Positions 16,690-24,477 of a stretch of 64,000 bases of DNA are shown here, piece by piece (the first letter of the stretch is position 1; every line of letters starts with the position of its first letter). The notes under the pieces were generated by a model that was not told the origin of the DNA, searched no databases, and was given only the letters and a program-made list of their open reading frames with translations. This stretch comes from Gp13-AA77 sp035949375. GTDB taxonomy: Bacteria > Acidobacteriota > Terriglobia > UBA7540. The stretch lies in contig DASZIG010000120.1 of the NCBI GenBank assembly GCA_035949375.1, forward strand, positions 1 through 64,000, in the 5' to 3' direction. The position numbers were made by a program, and so were the translations under genes.

Positions 16690-17319
16690 ATGTCTGAGGT
16701 TGTAAAGGTCGACGAAAGGCGTCTGGAGTTCGCGCTGCAGTATGCCGTGCGCCTGATCCTGTCGGGCAAGGTGATCGGCTTTCCCACGGACACCTTCTAC
16801 GGACTTGGCGCCGATCCCTTCAACCTGGCGGCGGTCAGTGAGATCTTCCGCATCAAAAGGCGGAGCTACGACCGGCCCTTGCCGCTGCTGGTCTCTTCGC
16901 TCGACCAGGCGGCCGATCTCACCATCGACCCACCGGCCTTGTTCTTCCGCCTGGCGGAGAAGTTCTGGCCCGGGCCGCTCACGATCATCGTGCCGGCATC
17001 GCGCCAGATCCCTTTGAAGGTGACGGGAAACACCGGGCGTGTGGCGCTGCGAATGCCCAAGGCTCCTCTGGCGATTGCCCTGATCGAGGCCTCGGGCCGG
17101 CCGCTGACCGGGACCAGCGCCAACCTAACCGAGCATCCGGCCTGCGCCACCGCCCAGGAGGTGGAACTGCAGATTGGCGACACCGTGCCCTTGATCCTCG
17201 ACGGTGGGGCGACGCCGGGCGATCTCGCCTCGACCATCATCGAACTCGACGGCGACGAATGGCAGATCCGCCGACACGGGCCGGTTGTCGAAGCGGACTT
17301 GAAGGAGTTTCTCGGCTGA
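16690..17319 (+). CDS. tsaC: Threonylcarbamoyl-AMP synthase (TsaC/Sua5/YrdC)
   Basis: A 209-aa YrdC-domain enzyme that makes threonylcarbamoyl-AMP for the t6A37 modification of tRNAs reading ANN codons. Landmarks are GKVIGFPTDTFYGLGADP, IKRRSYDRPLPLLV and TGTSANLTEHPA. The family start is the ATG at 16690; the open frame extends uselessly to 16150. A possible extended -10 promoter lies upstream (TTGACG near 16623 and TGCTAGGGT about 18 bp on). The DUF218 gene follows 14 bp later and is probably co-transcribed. Confidence 0.9.
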   Translation: MSEVVKVDERRLEFALQYAVRLILSGKVIGFPTDTFYGLGADPFNLAAVSEIFRIKRRSYDRPLPLLVSSLDQAADLTIDPPALFFRLAEKFWPGPLTIIVPASRQIPLKVTGNTGRVALRMPKAPLAIALIEASGRPLTGTSANLTEHPACATAQEVELQIGDTVPLILDGGATPGDLASTIIELDGDEWQIRRHGPVVEADLKEFLG

Positions 17320-17333
17320 GCCGTCCCCACCGG

Positions 17334-17924
17334 ATGCGCTGGATGCTCGCGGCCGCCGTTGTGGCCTTGATCGTGGCAGTGGCCGCAGAATGCCGGCTGT
17401 ACGTGGCCATCCGCCGGCAGGCGTCGGTTGACGAGGCTCGCGGGGCGGACGCGATCGTCGTCTTCGGCGCGGCGCAGTACGAGGGCCAGCCTTCGCCGGT
17501 ATTCAAGGCCCGGCTGGATCATGCTTTTGACCTCGAAGAGAAAGGTCTCGCGCCCGTTGTGATCACGACTGGCGCCGGCGGCGGTGATTTGCGATTCACC
17601 GAGGCCGGTGTGGGGCGCGATTATCTGATCCAGCTAGGTATGGCCGCGGACAAAATTCTTGCCGACACTGCCAGCCAGACCACCTACCAAAGCGTTCAGG
17701 CCGTGGCACGCCTGCTGCTCGAACGCCACCTGGACTCCTGCATTGCCGTAAGCGACGGGTTTCATCTCTACCGTATCAAGCGGATGCTGCAGCAGCGGGG
17801 CGTGGAACCCTACGGGTCACCGGCGCCGGAAAGCCCCATCGAGGCGGACGCGTGGGAGCGCACCCTGCACACCGTCCGCGAGGTGGTCAGCACCACCGCC
17901 TGGATTCTGGGTTATCGAGGCTAG
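17334..17924 (+). CDS. YdcF/SanA-like DUF218 membrane protein
   Basis: A 196-aa protein with an N-terminal membrane anchor (residues 3-22) and a DUF218 domain. Landmarks are ADAIVVFGAAQYEGQPSPVF, the TTGAGGGDLRFTEAG loop and the AVSDGFHLYRIKRM strand. Family members such as YdcF and SanA are linked to envelope integrity, with unknown chemistry. The start at 17334 places the anchor at the N-terminus. It is 14 bp after tsaC and ends 5 bp from the convergent anmK. Confidence 0.82.
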   Translation: MRWMLAAAVVALIVAVAAECRLYVAIRRQASVDEARGADAIVVFGAAQYEGQPSPVFKARLDHAFDLEEKGLAPVVITTGAGGGDLRFTEAGVGRDYLIQLGMAADKILADTASQTTYQSVQAVARLLLERHLDSCIAVSDGFHLYRIKRMLQQRGVEPYGSPAPESPIEADAWERTLHTVREVVSTTAWILGYRG

Positions 17925-17929
17925 GCTCC

Positions 17930-19162
17930 TTACCCCATTGTCAGCGTCCCCAACACCACGGGCCTGCGCGCTCCCGTGACGCCGGGCAGATTTCCGGCGA
18001 GTCCGTGCACGGTCCGCTCGGCCAGGAGAGCGAACGCCATCGCCTCCTTGGCGTCCACCGGCCACCCGTAGTCATCGGAAGGCCGGACCTGCAGTGCCGG
18101 CAACAGGGCTTGAAGCCGCTCGACCAGCAGTCCATTGTGAGCGCCGCCGCCCGAGATCACCAGGCGGTGCAGCTTCCCTTGCGGCCTGACCCGGGGGAAT
18201 ACAAAGCGATCGATAGCGCCGGCAATGGAGCGCGCGGTCAGCTCCGCGGCGGTGCGCAACAAATCTTCGCAGCGGTACGACGGCCGCCGGGAGAGAAAAT
18301 ACCGGGTCACGAAGCCGCTTCCGAATTCCTCCCGACCCGCGCTCCTGGGCGGGCGGCGCTCGAAGAAGGGGAAGCAAAGCGCTTTGGCGAGCAGCGGCTC
18401 GATTACTTTTCCGCGCGCCGCCTGGTGGCCTCCGGCATCGTAGCGCCGGCGGCCCCCGGTGCAGTGGCGAACCAGCTCGTCCATCACCATGTTGCCGGGT
18501 CCGGTATCAAAGCCGAAAACGTCGTCGGGACGCGCACCGGCTGGAATCACGGTCAGGTTGGCGATGCCCCCGAGGTTGAGCGCCACCGATCCCCGGCGGG
18601 CATCCGCGAGCAGCAGGTAGTCCGCCATGGGCACGAGCGGCGCGCCCTCGCCGCCCGCCGCGATGTCGGCGCTGCGGAAGTCCGCCACCACCGGAGCCCC
18701 TGTCCGCTCCGCAATCACGGCCGGCTCACCGATCTGCAGCGTACTCGGCGGCGCGCTGCCCACAGCGCAGCCCTGGTGAAACACGGTCTGGCCGTGCGAG
18801 CCGATCACCGCGAGGCGCTCGGGTTGCACTCCGGCTTCGCCGCACACGCTCAGGGCGGCACGCGCGAAGGCATCGCCGACGCGGACGTTGAGCTCACTCA
18901 GGTCACCCGCGGTCAGCCGCTGCCCGCCCGCCACATCGAACAGCCTCTCCCGCAAGGCCGCCGGATACGGAATCGTTACGAACTTCAACAGCCGGGCCTT
19001 GCGACGCGCCACGGGCCCGCTGAGGCGCACCAGGGCCGCGTCCACACCGTCGAGAGAGGTTCCGGCCATCAAGCCTAGAGCCAGCCGGCCCAGGGCCGAC
19101 CCAGGCTCGGCTCGCAGGCCTTTTCGAGGCTGTTTTCGGGGCGCGCTACGCATAGCATTCAA
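17930..19162 (-). CDS. anmK: Anhydro-N-acetylmuramic acid kinase
   Basis: A 410-aa kinase that converts anhydroMurNAc to MurNAc-6-phosphate in peptidoglycan recycling. The ATP site LMAGTSLDGVDAALV begins near residue 31, after an N-terminal extension of about 28 residues. The conserved GSHGQTVFHQG and NLGGIANLTVIP segments are present. Its ATG overlaps the stop of the NagZ-like gene by 4 bp, so the two recycling genes are coupled. Confidence 0.92.
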   Translation of the reverse strand: MNAMRSAPRKQPRKGLRAEPGSALGRLALGLMAGTSLDGVDAALVRLSGPVARRKARLLKFVTIPYPAALRERLFDVAGGQRLTAGDLSELNVRVGDAFARAALSVCGEAGVQPERLAVIGSHGQTVFHQGCAVGSAPPSTLQIGEPAVIAERTGAPVVADFRSADIAAGGEGAPLVPMADYLLLADARRGSVALNLGGIANLTVIPAGARPDDVFGFDTGPGNMVMDELVRHCTGGRRRYDAGGHQAARGKVIEPLLAKALCFPFFERRPPRSAGREEFGSGFVTRYFLSRRPSYRCEDLLRTAAELTARSIAGAIDRFVFPRVRPQGKLHRLVISGGGAHNGLLVERLQALLPALQVRPSDDYGWPVDAKEAMAFALLAERTVHGLAGNLPGVTGARRPVVLGTLTMG

Positions 19163-20259
19163 GCGTCCATTTTCGCTGCAAAGTCCTCGAAGTCGCGTTC
19201 CAGCCGCGAAAATTCCCTTGCGGCCACCTGCTTCGGGGGCCGTCGCACGCGTCCTCGGGCAGACTTGACGCGGGCGAGAGCCTGTGTGACGCGGTCGCGC
19301 GGGAGCCTGCCGGAACCGGCGGCGCGATCGAGCCCCTGACTGACCGTTTCCACTAGCCTAGCCTCACCCGGAACGAGGATAAGGTCGCACCCGGCCGCGA
19401 GCGCGCGGATCGCAGCTTCATCGATGCTGACGCCGGCGGCTTGGGCTGCGAGCGAAGCGTCAGCCAGCGCCATTCCCTCGAAGCGGAGCTTGGCGCGCAG
19501 CAACCCCTCGACCACGCCGGGTGAGAGCGATGCCGGACGCAGAAACTCGTAGTCGTAGGCGCGGTGCACGGCGTAACTCATTTCGACGGCAGCGAGCGTA
19601 TCGCCGAGCGTGCGGTACGGCACGAGATCGTGGCGCCAGAGCGCGGCCAGCGACCGGTCGACTACGATCGGCTTGGCACGTTCTGCCGGAAGCCCGGGAA
19701 AGTGCCGCCCACAACCAAGGACGTGATTAGAGCTGAGCGCGCGAACGAAGGCTTGGGCGCGCGACGCCGTCTCCGACGGCGAGGATTCGGGATTGCCGGC
19801 GCCACTTGGGATCTCAGCCGCGCGGGCGGATGCGTGAGGCGCCTCGAGATTGAGTGTCGGCGCCAGGGTCAGGTTCAGTCCCAGAGCCGCCATCGCGCGT
19901 CCGATCAATGCGCCTGCTTCTCCGGCGCCCTGCGCCGAAAGACTGAGCGCCCGGGGAATCGCCTTGAACACAGCAGCCAACGGTCCGCCTCCTTCCTCTT
20001 CGATGGCCGTGAATGGCATCTCGCCGAGCACACGCGCCGACTCCCGGCACGCTTTCAGTGTGGCTTCGGGATTCGTAAGCTGCCGAAAGAGAAGCCCCGC
20101 CGGCTTGATACGCTCGAGCAAGCGACCCAGAGCCCCGCTCCAAGTCCCGTCCACAACCTCAATCAGTAACAGCGAGCCAAGCCCGGCGTCCGGCATGGGT
20201 ACTCCGACGTAGAAACAAGACCTCGCCGGTTCACGATCCCGCTTCCATTCGGGGACCAA
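19159..20259 (-). CDS. Divergent NagZ-like glycoside hydrolase family 3 protein
   Basis: A 366-aa protein; an internal start at about 20196 would give 345 aa. It is related to NagZ beta-N-acetylglucosaminidases (GH3), which release GlcNAc from muropeptides. Recognisable remnants are EEEGGG (usually DQEGG), HFPGLP (usually KHFPGHG) and FEGMALADASL, where the aspartate can align with the nucleophile of SDDL. The flexible D-x-H loop that carries the catalytic acid/base is not visible (AKPIVVDRSL instead). It is coupled to anmK, so a recycling link is likely, but its activity is doubtful. Confidence 0.72.
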   Translation of the reverse strand: MVPEWKRDREPARSCFYVGVPMPDAGLGSLLLIEVVDGTWSGALGRLLERIKPAGLLFRQLTNPEATLKACRESARVLGEMPFTAIEEEGGGPLAAVFKAIPRALSLSAQGAGEAGALIGRAMAALGLNLTLAPTLNLEAPHASARAAEIPSGAGNPESSPSETASRAQAFVRALSSNHVLGCGRHFPGLPAERAKPIVVDRSLAALWRHDLVPYRTLGDTLAAVEMSYAVHRAYDYEFLRPASLSPGVVEGLLRAKLRFEGMALADASLAAQAAGVSIDEAAIRALAAGCDLILVPGEARLVETVSQGLDRAAGSGRLPRDRVTQALARVKSARGRVRRPPKQVAAREFSRLERDFEDFAAKMDA

Positions 20260-20261
20260 CG

Positions 20262-20303
20262 ATGTCCGATTCTGACCTCTGACTCCTGACTCTGGCTTCT
20301 GAT
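20262..20303. repeat. Low-complexity intergenic CTGAC-type repeat
   Basis: Between the NagZ-like gene and mutS the sequence consists of degenerate TCTGACCTCTGACTCC-type units. Similar low-complexity tracts with other units occur near 33360-33390 and 49849-49918. Confidence 0.5.
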
Positions 20304-22988
20304 TTACCGGATCTGCCGCTTGAGTTCGGCGAGCAGATTCAGGGCCTGGAGCGGTTTCATGTTGTCGAGGTCCGCTTCTTCAAGGGCCCGGACGATCTCC
20401 GCGTTGAGCGGCGTGAAGATGGTCAACTGCACGGGCGATCGCTCGCGGGGCCTGGCGGACTCGCCGTCGGGCTGGGCCGCTTCCGCCGCCAGGCGTTCGC
20501 TCAGTGTATGCTCGCTCCGCTCGTGCTGCTCCAGAATTTCGCGGGCGCGTTCGATGACCGCCGCCGGCAATCCGGCCAGCCGCGCCACTTCCACGCCATA
20601 GCTCTTGTCAGCGCTGCCAGGCTCGACTTTACGCAGGAAAATGATGTTCGATCCCGATTCCTTCACCGAGACGTGGTAGTTCTTCACGCCCGGCAACAAC
20701 CCGGCGAGGTCGGTCAGCTCGTGATAGTGGGTGGCGAACAGCGTCTTGGCGCGCGTACGCGCCTCGAGATGCTCCACCACGGCCCAGGCGATGGCCAGGC
20801 CGTCGAACGTCGCCGTGCCGCGGCCAACCTCGTCGAGTAGCACCAGGCTATGGTTCGTGGCGGTGTTCAAAATGCTCGCGGCCTCGGTCATCTCCACCAT
20901 GAACGTGGAGCGGCCGCGCGCCAGGTTGTCGGAAGCTCCGATGCGGGTAAAGATGCGATCGAGGATGGGCAGCCGCGCGCGCTCGGCGGGCACAAACGAG
21001 CCCATCTGCGCCATCAGGGCGATCAAAGCTGCCTGCCGCAGATAAGTGGACTTTCCCCCCATGTTCGGTCCGGTGATGATGAGGATGCGGTCGGTATCTG
21101 AATTCAGATAAACGTCATTCGGGATGAAGCCGCCGCTGTCCCCGGGAGCCACCAGGCGCTCAATCACCGGATGACGCCCCTGAAGAATCTCGAACACGCC
21201 GTCCCCGTCGATGGCCGGGCGGTGATAGTTGCGCTCAGCCGCGAGACGCGCGAAGCAGGCCAGAACGTCAATCTCCGCCAGGACCCGGGCGCTCTGCCGG
21301 ACGCGCGCAGCTTCTGCCGCCACGCGCCGCCGGATCTCGCGGAAGAGCTCCAGCTCCAGGGTCTGCGAGCGCTCCTCGGCGGTCAGGATCTTGGCTTCAA
21401 GCTCCTTGAGTTCCGGCGTGGTGAAGCGTTCGGCGTTCACCAGCGTCTGCTTGCGCTCGTAGTCACCGGGAACCAACGCCAGATTGGGCTTCGACACCTC
21501 GATGTAGTATCCGAAGACGTTGTTGAAACGGACCTTCAGCGACCCGATCCTGGTGCGTTCCCTCTCGCGCAACTCGATGGCGGCCAAGAGTTGCTTGCTC
21601 TTCTGGCTGATTTCCCTCAGTTCGTCGAGCTGTGGATTGTAACCGGGCCGGAGGAGGCGGCCCTCGGTCAGGAGGGCCGGAGGCTCAGGATGAATCGAGT
21701 TTTCGAGAAGCGTGTGCACGTCAGCCAGCTCATCGAGGCTCCCATGAAGCTCGCGCAGTCTGGCGGCGCTGAACACGGACATCTGGCGGCGCAGTCCGGG
21801 CAGTTGAGCGAGCGACAATTTGAGCGCCAGCAGATCTCTCGCGTTGGCTGTTTCCATCGTGACCTTGCTCAGCAGGCGCTCCAGGTCCTGAATGCGGCTG
21901 AGCGTCTTGCGCAACTCCTCGCGATCGATGGCCTGCCTCTGAAGCTCGCCGACCGAGTCCCAGCGCGATTCAATTTCCCGCGCGTCGATCGACGGGCGCA
22001 ACATCCAGTGCTTGAGCTGGCGCGCGCCGAGCGGCGTGGCGCACTCGTCCAGAGTCGCCAGCAGCGTGGCGTCGCGGGAGCCCGCCGCCGCGAACAACGG
22101 CTCCACCAGCTCCAGATTTCGCAGCGTGGACGGGTCCAGAATGAGAGAGTCTTGCTGCTGGTAGAAGCGGATTCCGTCCAGATGCGCGAGCGATCCCCGC
22201 TGTGTCTCGCGGACGTAATGCAGAATGGCGCCTGCCGCCCCCACGGCCAGCGGACGGTCCTCGAGGCCATAGCCGGTGAGCGACGAAACCCGGAAGTGGT
22301 CGCGCAGCAGACGGCCCCCGTACTCTTCGGAAAACACCCAGTCGTCCACCAGAGTCTCAGTGAGGCGCGGGCCGTCGCGGAGCTGTGACGGACGCGGGAT
22401 GAATGGCGCCTGAAGGTTCAGTCCCGCTGGGGGGGCAAGCGCTTGCGAGGAGGGAATCAGCATTTCGCTCGGCGCGAGGCGCGAGAGCTCTTCTTCGAGC
22501 CTGGTATTGGCGTCGGGCCCGCTGAATTCCGTGGCGCGAAAGTCGCCGGTAGAGAGATCGACCAGCGCCAGGCCCACGCTTCCATGGCGCGTGGCGGCAG
22601 CCGCCAGGTAGTTGTTGGCGCGCGGCTCGAGCACCTGGGAATCGATCGCCGTTCCGGGCGTTACCACCCGCGTCACCTCGCGATTCACCAGCTTCTTTGC
22701 GGCCTGTGGTTCTTCCATCTGATCGCAAATGGCGACACGAAACCCTTTGCGGATCAATCGTGCGATGTAGCCTTCGGCGGCATGATAGGGCACGCCGCAC
22801 ATGGGGATAGGCTCGCCCTTTTCCTTGTTCCGGGATGTGAGGGTGATCTGCAGCTCGCGCGCAGCGACTACGGCGTCTTCAAAAAACAACTCGTAGAAGT
22901 CGCCGAGCCGGAAGAGCAGCAAGGCGTTGGGATGCCGGGCCTTGATGGCGCTGTACTGCCGCATCAGGGGCGTGGTGAAGTCGGTCAT
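20304..22988 (-). CDS. mutS: DNA mismatch repair protein MutS
   Basis: An 894-aa mismatch-recognition ATPase. The N-terminal mismatch-binding domain includes LLFRLGDFYELFFEDA, with the Phe-x-Glu that stacks on the mispair. The ABC ATPase has Walker A GPNMGGKST, Walker B segment LVLLDEVGRGT and ATHYHEL. The length fits MutS1. The frame is open to 23357, but the domain starts at the ATG at 22988, and the upstream part overlaps the divergent kinase gene. No mutL is in the window. Confidence 0.95.
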   Translation of the reverse strand: MTDFTTPLMRQYSAIKARHPNALLLFRLGDFYELFFEDAVVAARELQITLTSRNKEKGEPIPMCGVPYHAAEGYIARLIRKGFRVAICDQMEEPQAAKKLVNREVTRVVTPGTAIDSQVLEPRANNYLAAAATRHGSVGLALVDLSTGDFRATEFSGPDANTRLEEELSRLAPSEMLIPSSQALAPPAGLNLQAPFIPRPSQLRDGPRLTETLVDDWVFSEEYGGRLLRDHFRVSSLTGYGLEDRPLAVGAAGAILHYVRETQRGSLAHLDGIRFYQQQDSLILDPSTLRNLELVEPLFAAAGSRDATLLATLDECATPLGARQLKHWMLRPSIDAREIESRWDSVGELQRQAIDREELRKTLSRIQDLERLLSKVTMETANARDLLALKLSLAQLPGLRRQMSVFSAARLRELHGSLDELADVHTLLENSIHPEPPALLTEGRLLRPGYNPQLDELREISQKSKQLLAAIELRERERTRIGSLKVRFNNVFGYYIEVSKPNLALVPGDYERKQTLVNAERFTTPELKELEAKILTAEERSQTLELELFREIRRRVAAEAARVRQSARVLAEIDVLACFARLAAERNYHRPAIDGDGVFEILQGRHPVIERLVAPGDSGGFIPNDVYLNSDTDRILIITGPNMGGKSTYLRQAALIALMAQMGSFVPAERARLPILDRIFTRIGASDNLARGRSTFMVEMTEAASILNTATNHSLVLLDEVGRGTATFDGLAIAWAVVEHLEARTRAKTLFATHYHELTDLAGLLPGVKNYHVSVKESGSNIIFLRKVEPGSADKSYGVEVARLAGLPAAVIERAREILEQHERSEHTLSERLAAEAAQPDGESARPRERSPVQLTIFTPLNAEIVRALEEADLDNMKPLQALNLLAELKRQIR

Positions 22989-23172
22989 GGAGGTCAGAAA
23001 GATTATCGCGGGCAAGCTTCGCGTTTGTAAACCGAGTTGCGCGTAGCGGCGATCGTGCCGGCGGCGGGGCCTGTCTGGTAAGCGGCTCGGCACTGTGCTA
23101 GATTGCTGCGGGTGACGGGGCCGGGCTGCGCCAGGGAACGAGAGCATCTTGCCGCTCGTAAGGAAGGAACAC

Positions 23173-24072
23173 ATGAGCGCCGAAAGTCTGTTTGGCGGGA
23201 TTGAAGCGGGAGGAACGAAGTTCGTCTGCGCGGTGGGCGGTGACAGCGGGAATCCGGACGCGCGCATCGAATTTCCCACCACTTCGCCCCCGGAGACCAT
23301 CGGCCGGGTGCTGGCGTTCTTCGAAGAGCAGGCGAGAAGCCGGCCGATCGTTGCCATCGGCGTCGCGTCTTTCGGCCCGGTGGACTTGAATTCCGCATCG
23401 CCCCATTGGGGCTACATCACGTCCACGCCGAAGGAAGGCTGGCGCAACGTGGACCTGGCAGGTCCGGTGAAGCGGGCGTTCGGGCTGCCGGTAGCCTTTG
23501 ACACGGACGTGAACGCTGCGGCGCTTGGCGAGCGCCGCTGGGGCGCAGCGCGCGGACTCGATACGTTCGTCTACGTCACGGTCGGAACGGGAATCGGCGG
23601 TGGCGGCATGGTGAGCGGCCAGCGCCTGCACGGCGTGCTGCATCCAGAGATGGGTCACATGCGAATCGCGCACGATTTCAAAACGGATCCTTTCCCGGGA
23701 GCATGCCCCTACCACGGCGACTGCTGGGAAGGGCTCGCGGCCGGCTCCGCCCTCGAAGCTCGGTGGGGCGGCCGGGGCCAGGAATTACCGGCCGATCATC
23801 CGGCGTGGGAACTGGAAGCGCACTATCTGGCCTTGGGGGTCACCAATCTGGTGTGCACGCTCTCGCCGCAACGGATCATTCTCGGGGGCGGCGTAATGCG
23901 GCACGCGTCCCTCTTTCCACCGATCCGGCGCCACACGCTGGAATTGCTCAACAATTACATCCAGGCGCCCGAGATCACCCGGCACATCGACGAGTACATC
24001 GTCCCGCCGCAGCTTGGAGACAACGCGGGCGTGCTCGGCGCGATCGCCCTCGCCATCGAGTTGACCGGATAG
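23173..24072 (+). CDS. ROK-family fructokinase-like sugar kinase
   Basis: A 299-aa ROK kinase. It has the N-terminal phosphate loop GGIEAGGTKFVCAVG, the catalytic aspartate region DTDVNAAALGERRWG, and TVGTGIGGG. The zinc-binding signature GHMRIAHD is followed by CPYHGDCWEGLAAG, a form typical of bacterial fructokinases. The ATG at 23173 has AAGGAAGGA upstream. It is divergent from mutS. Substrate fructose is likely but not certain. Confidence 0.88.
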   Translation: MSAESLFGGIEAGGTKFVCAVGGDSGNPDARIEFPTTSPPETIGRVLAFFEEQARSRPIVAIGVASFGPVDLNSASPHWGYITSTPKEGWRNVDLAGPVKRAFGLPVAFDTDVNAAALGERRWGAARGLDTFVYVTVGTGIGGGGMVSGQRLHGVLHPEMGHMRIAHDFKTDPFPGACPYHGDCWEGLAAGSALEARWGGRGQELPADHPAWELEAHYLALGVTNLVCTLSPQRIILGGGVMRHASLFPPIRRHTLELLNNYIQAPEITRHIDEYIVPPQLGDNAGVLGAIALAIELTG

Positions 24073-24089
24073 CGCGGGCCGGCGCCGCC

Positions 24090-24455
24090 TTACCGCACTT
24101 TTCGCTGGGAGCTGGGATTCAGCGACTCTTGGCCTCCGGCGCGCCTTTGCGCGCGGTTGCCCCAGGCAGCGGCCAGCGCCTGCTGTACGATTCCCTTCTT
24201 CGCAGGCTTTAGATGCACGTTGGTAGCGCCCTGGCGTCCCCAGCCTCCCTTGACCGGCGCGAAAATGGCGGGCTGGGTCCGGACCAATTCCTCCTGCTGC
24301 TCCGGCGTCAGCTTGACCATCGCCCAACTCTCGTCCGGGTGACCGAGAGTCGCAAAGATCTTGCCCCCCACGCGAAAGTCCGGGTGCCCCATGTGGGCGC
24401 TTTCCGCAGCTTCGGGAAAGCTCAAGGCCAGACGGCGAAATTGATCTGAGGTCAT
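24090..24455 (-). CDS. MmcQ/YjbR family protein
   Basis: A 121-aa protein of the MmcQ/YjbR family (CyaY-like fold): FRRLALSFPEAAESAHMG, FRVGGKIFATLG and the WAMVKLTPEQQEELV strand-helix. Such proteins are small and cytosolic; some bind DNA. It lies 22 bp downstream of the VOC gene on the same strand and may be its last operon member. Function unproven. Confidence 0.82.
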   Translation of the reverse strand: MTSDQFRRLALSFPEAAESAHMGHPDFRVGGKIFATLGHPDESWAMVKLTPEQQEELVRTQPAIFAPVKGGWGRQGATNVHLKPAKKGIVQQALAAAWGNRAQRRAGGQESLNPSSQRKVR

Positions 24456-24477
24456 TGTAGGGCCCTTAACCAGACGG

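Noticed and set aside
21171..22388. Plus-strand open frame of 405 codons inside mutS
   Set aside because: Antisense shadow of mutS; no protein-like motifs.
22989..23357. N-terminal extension of MutS
   Set aside because: The MutS family begins at MTDFTTPLMRQYSAIK (22988). The extension overlaps the divergent kinase gene and looks like random translation.
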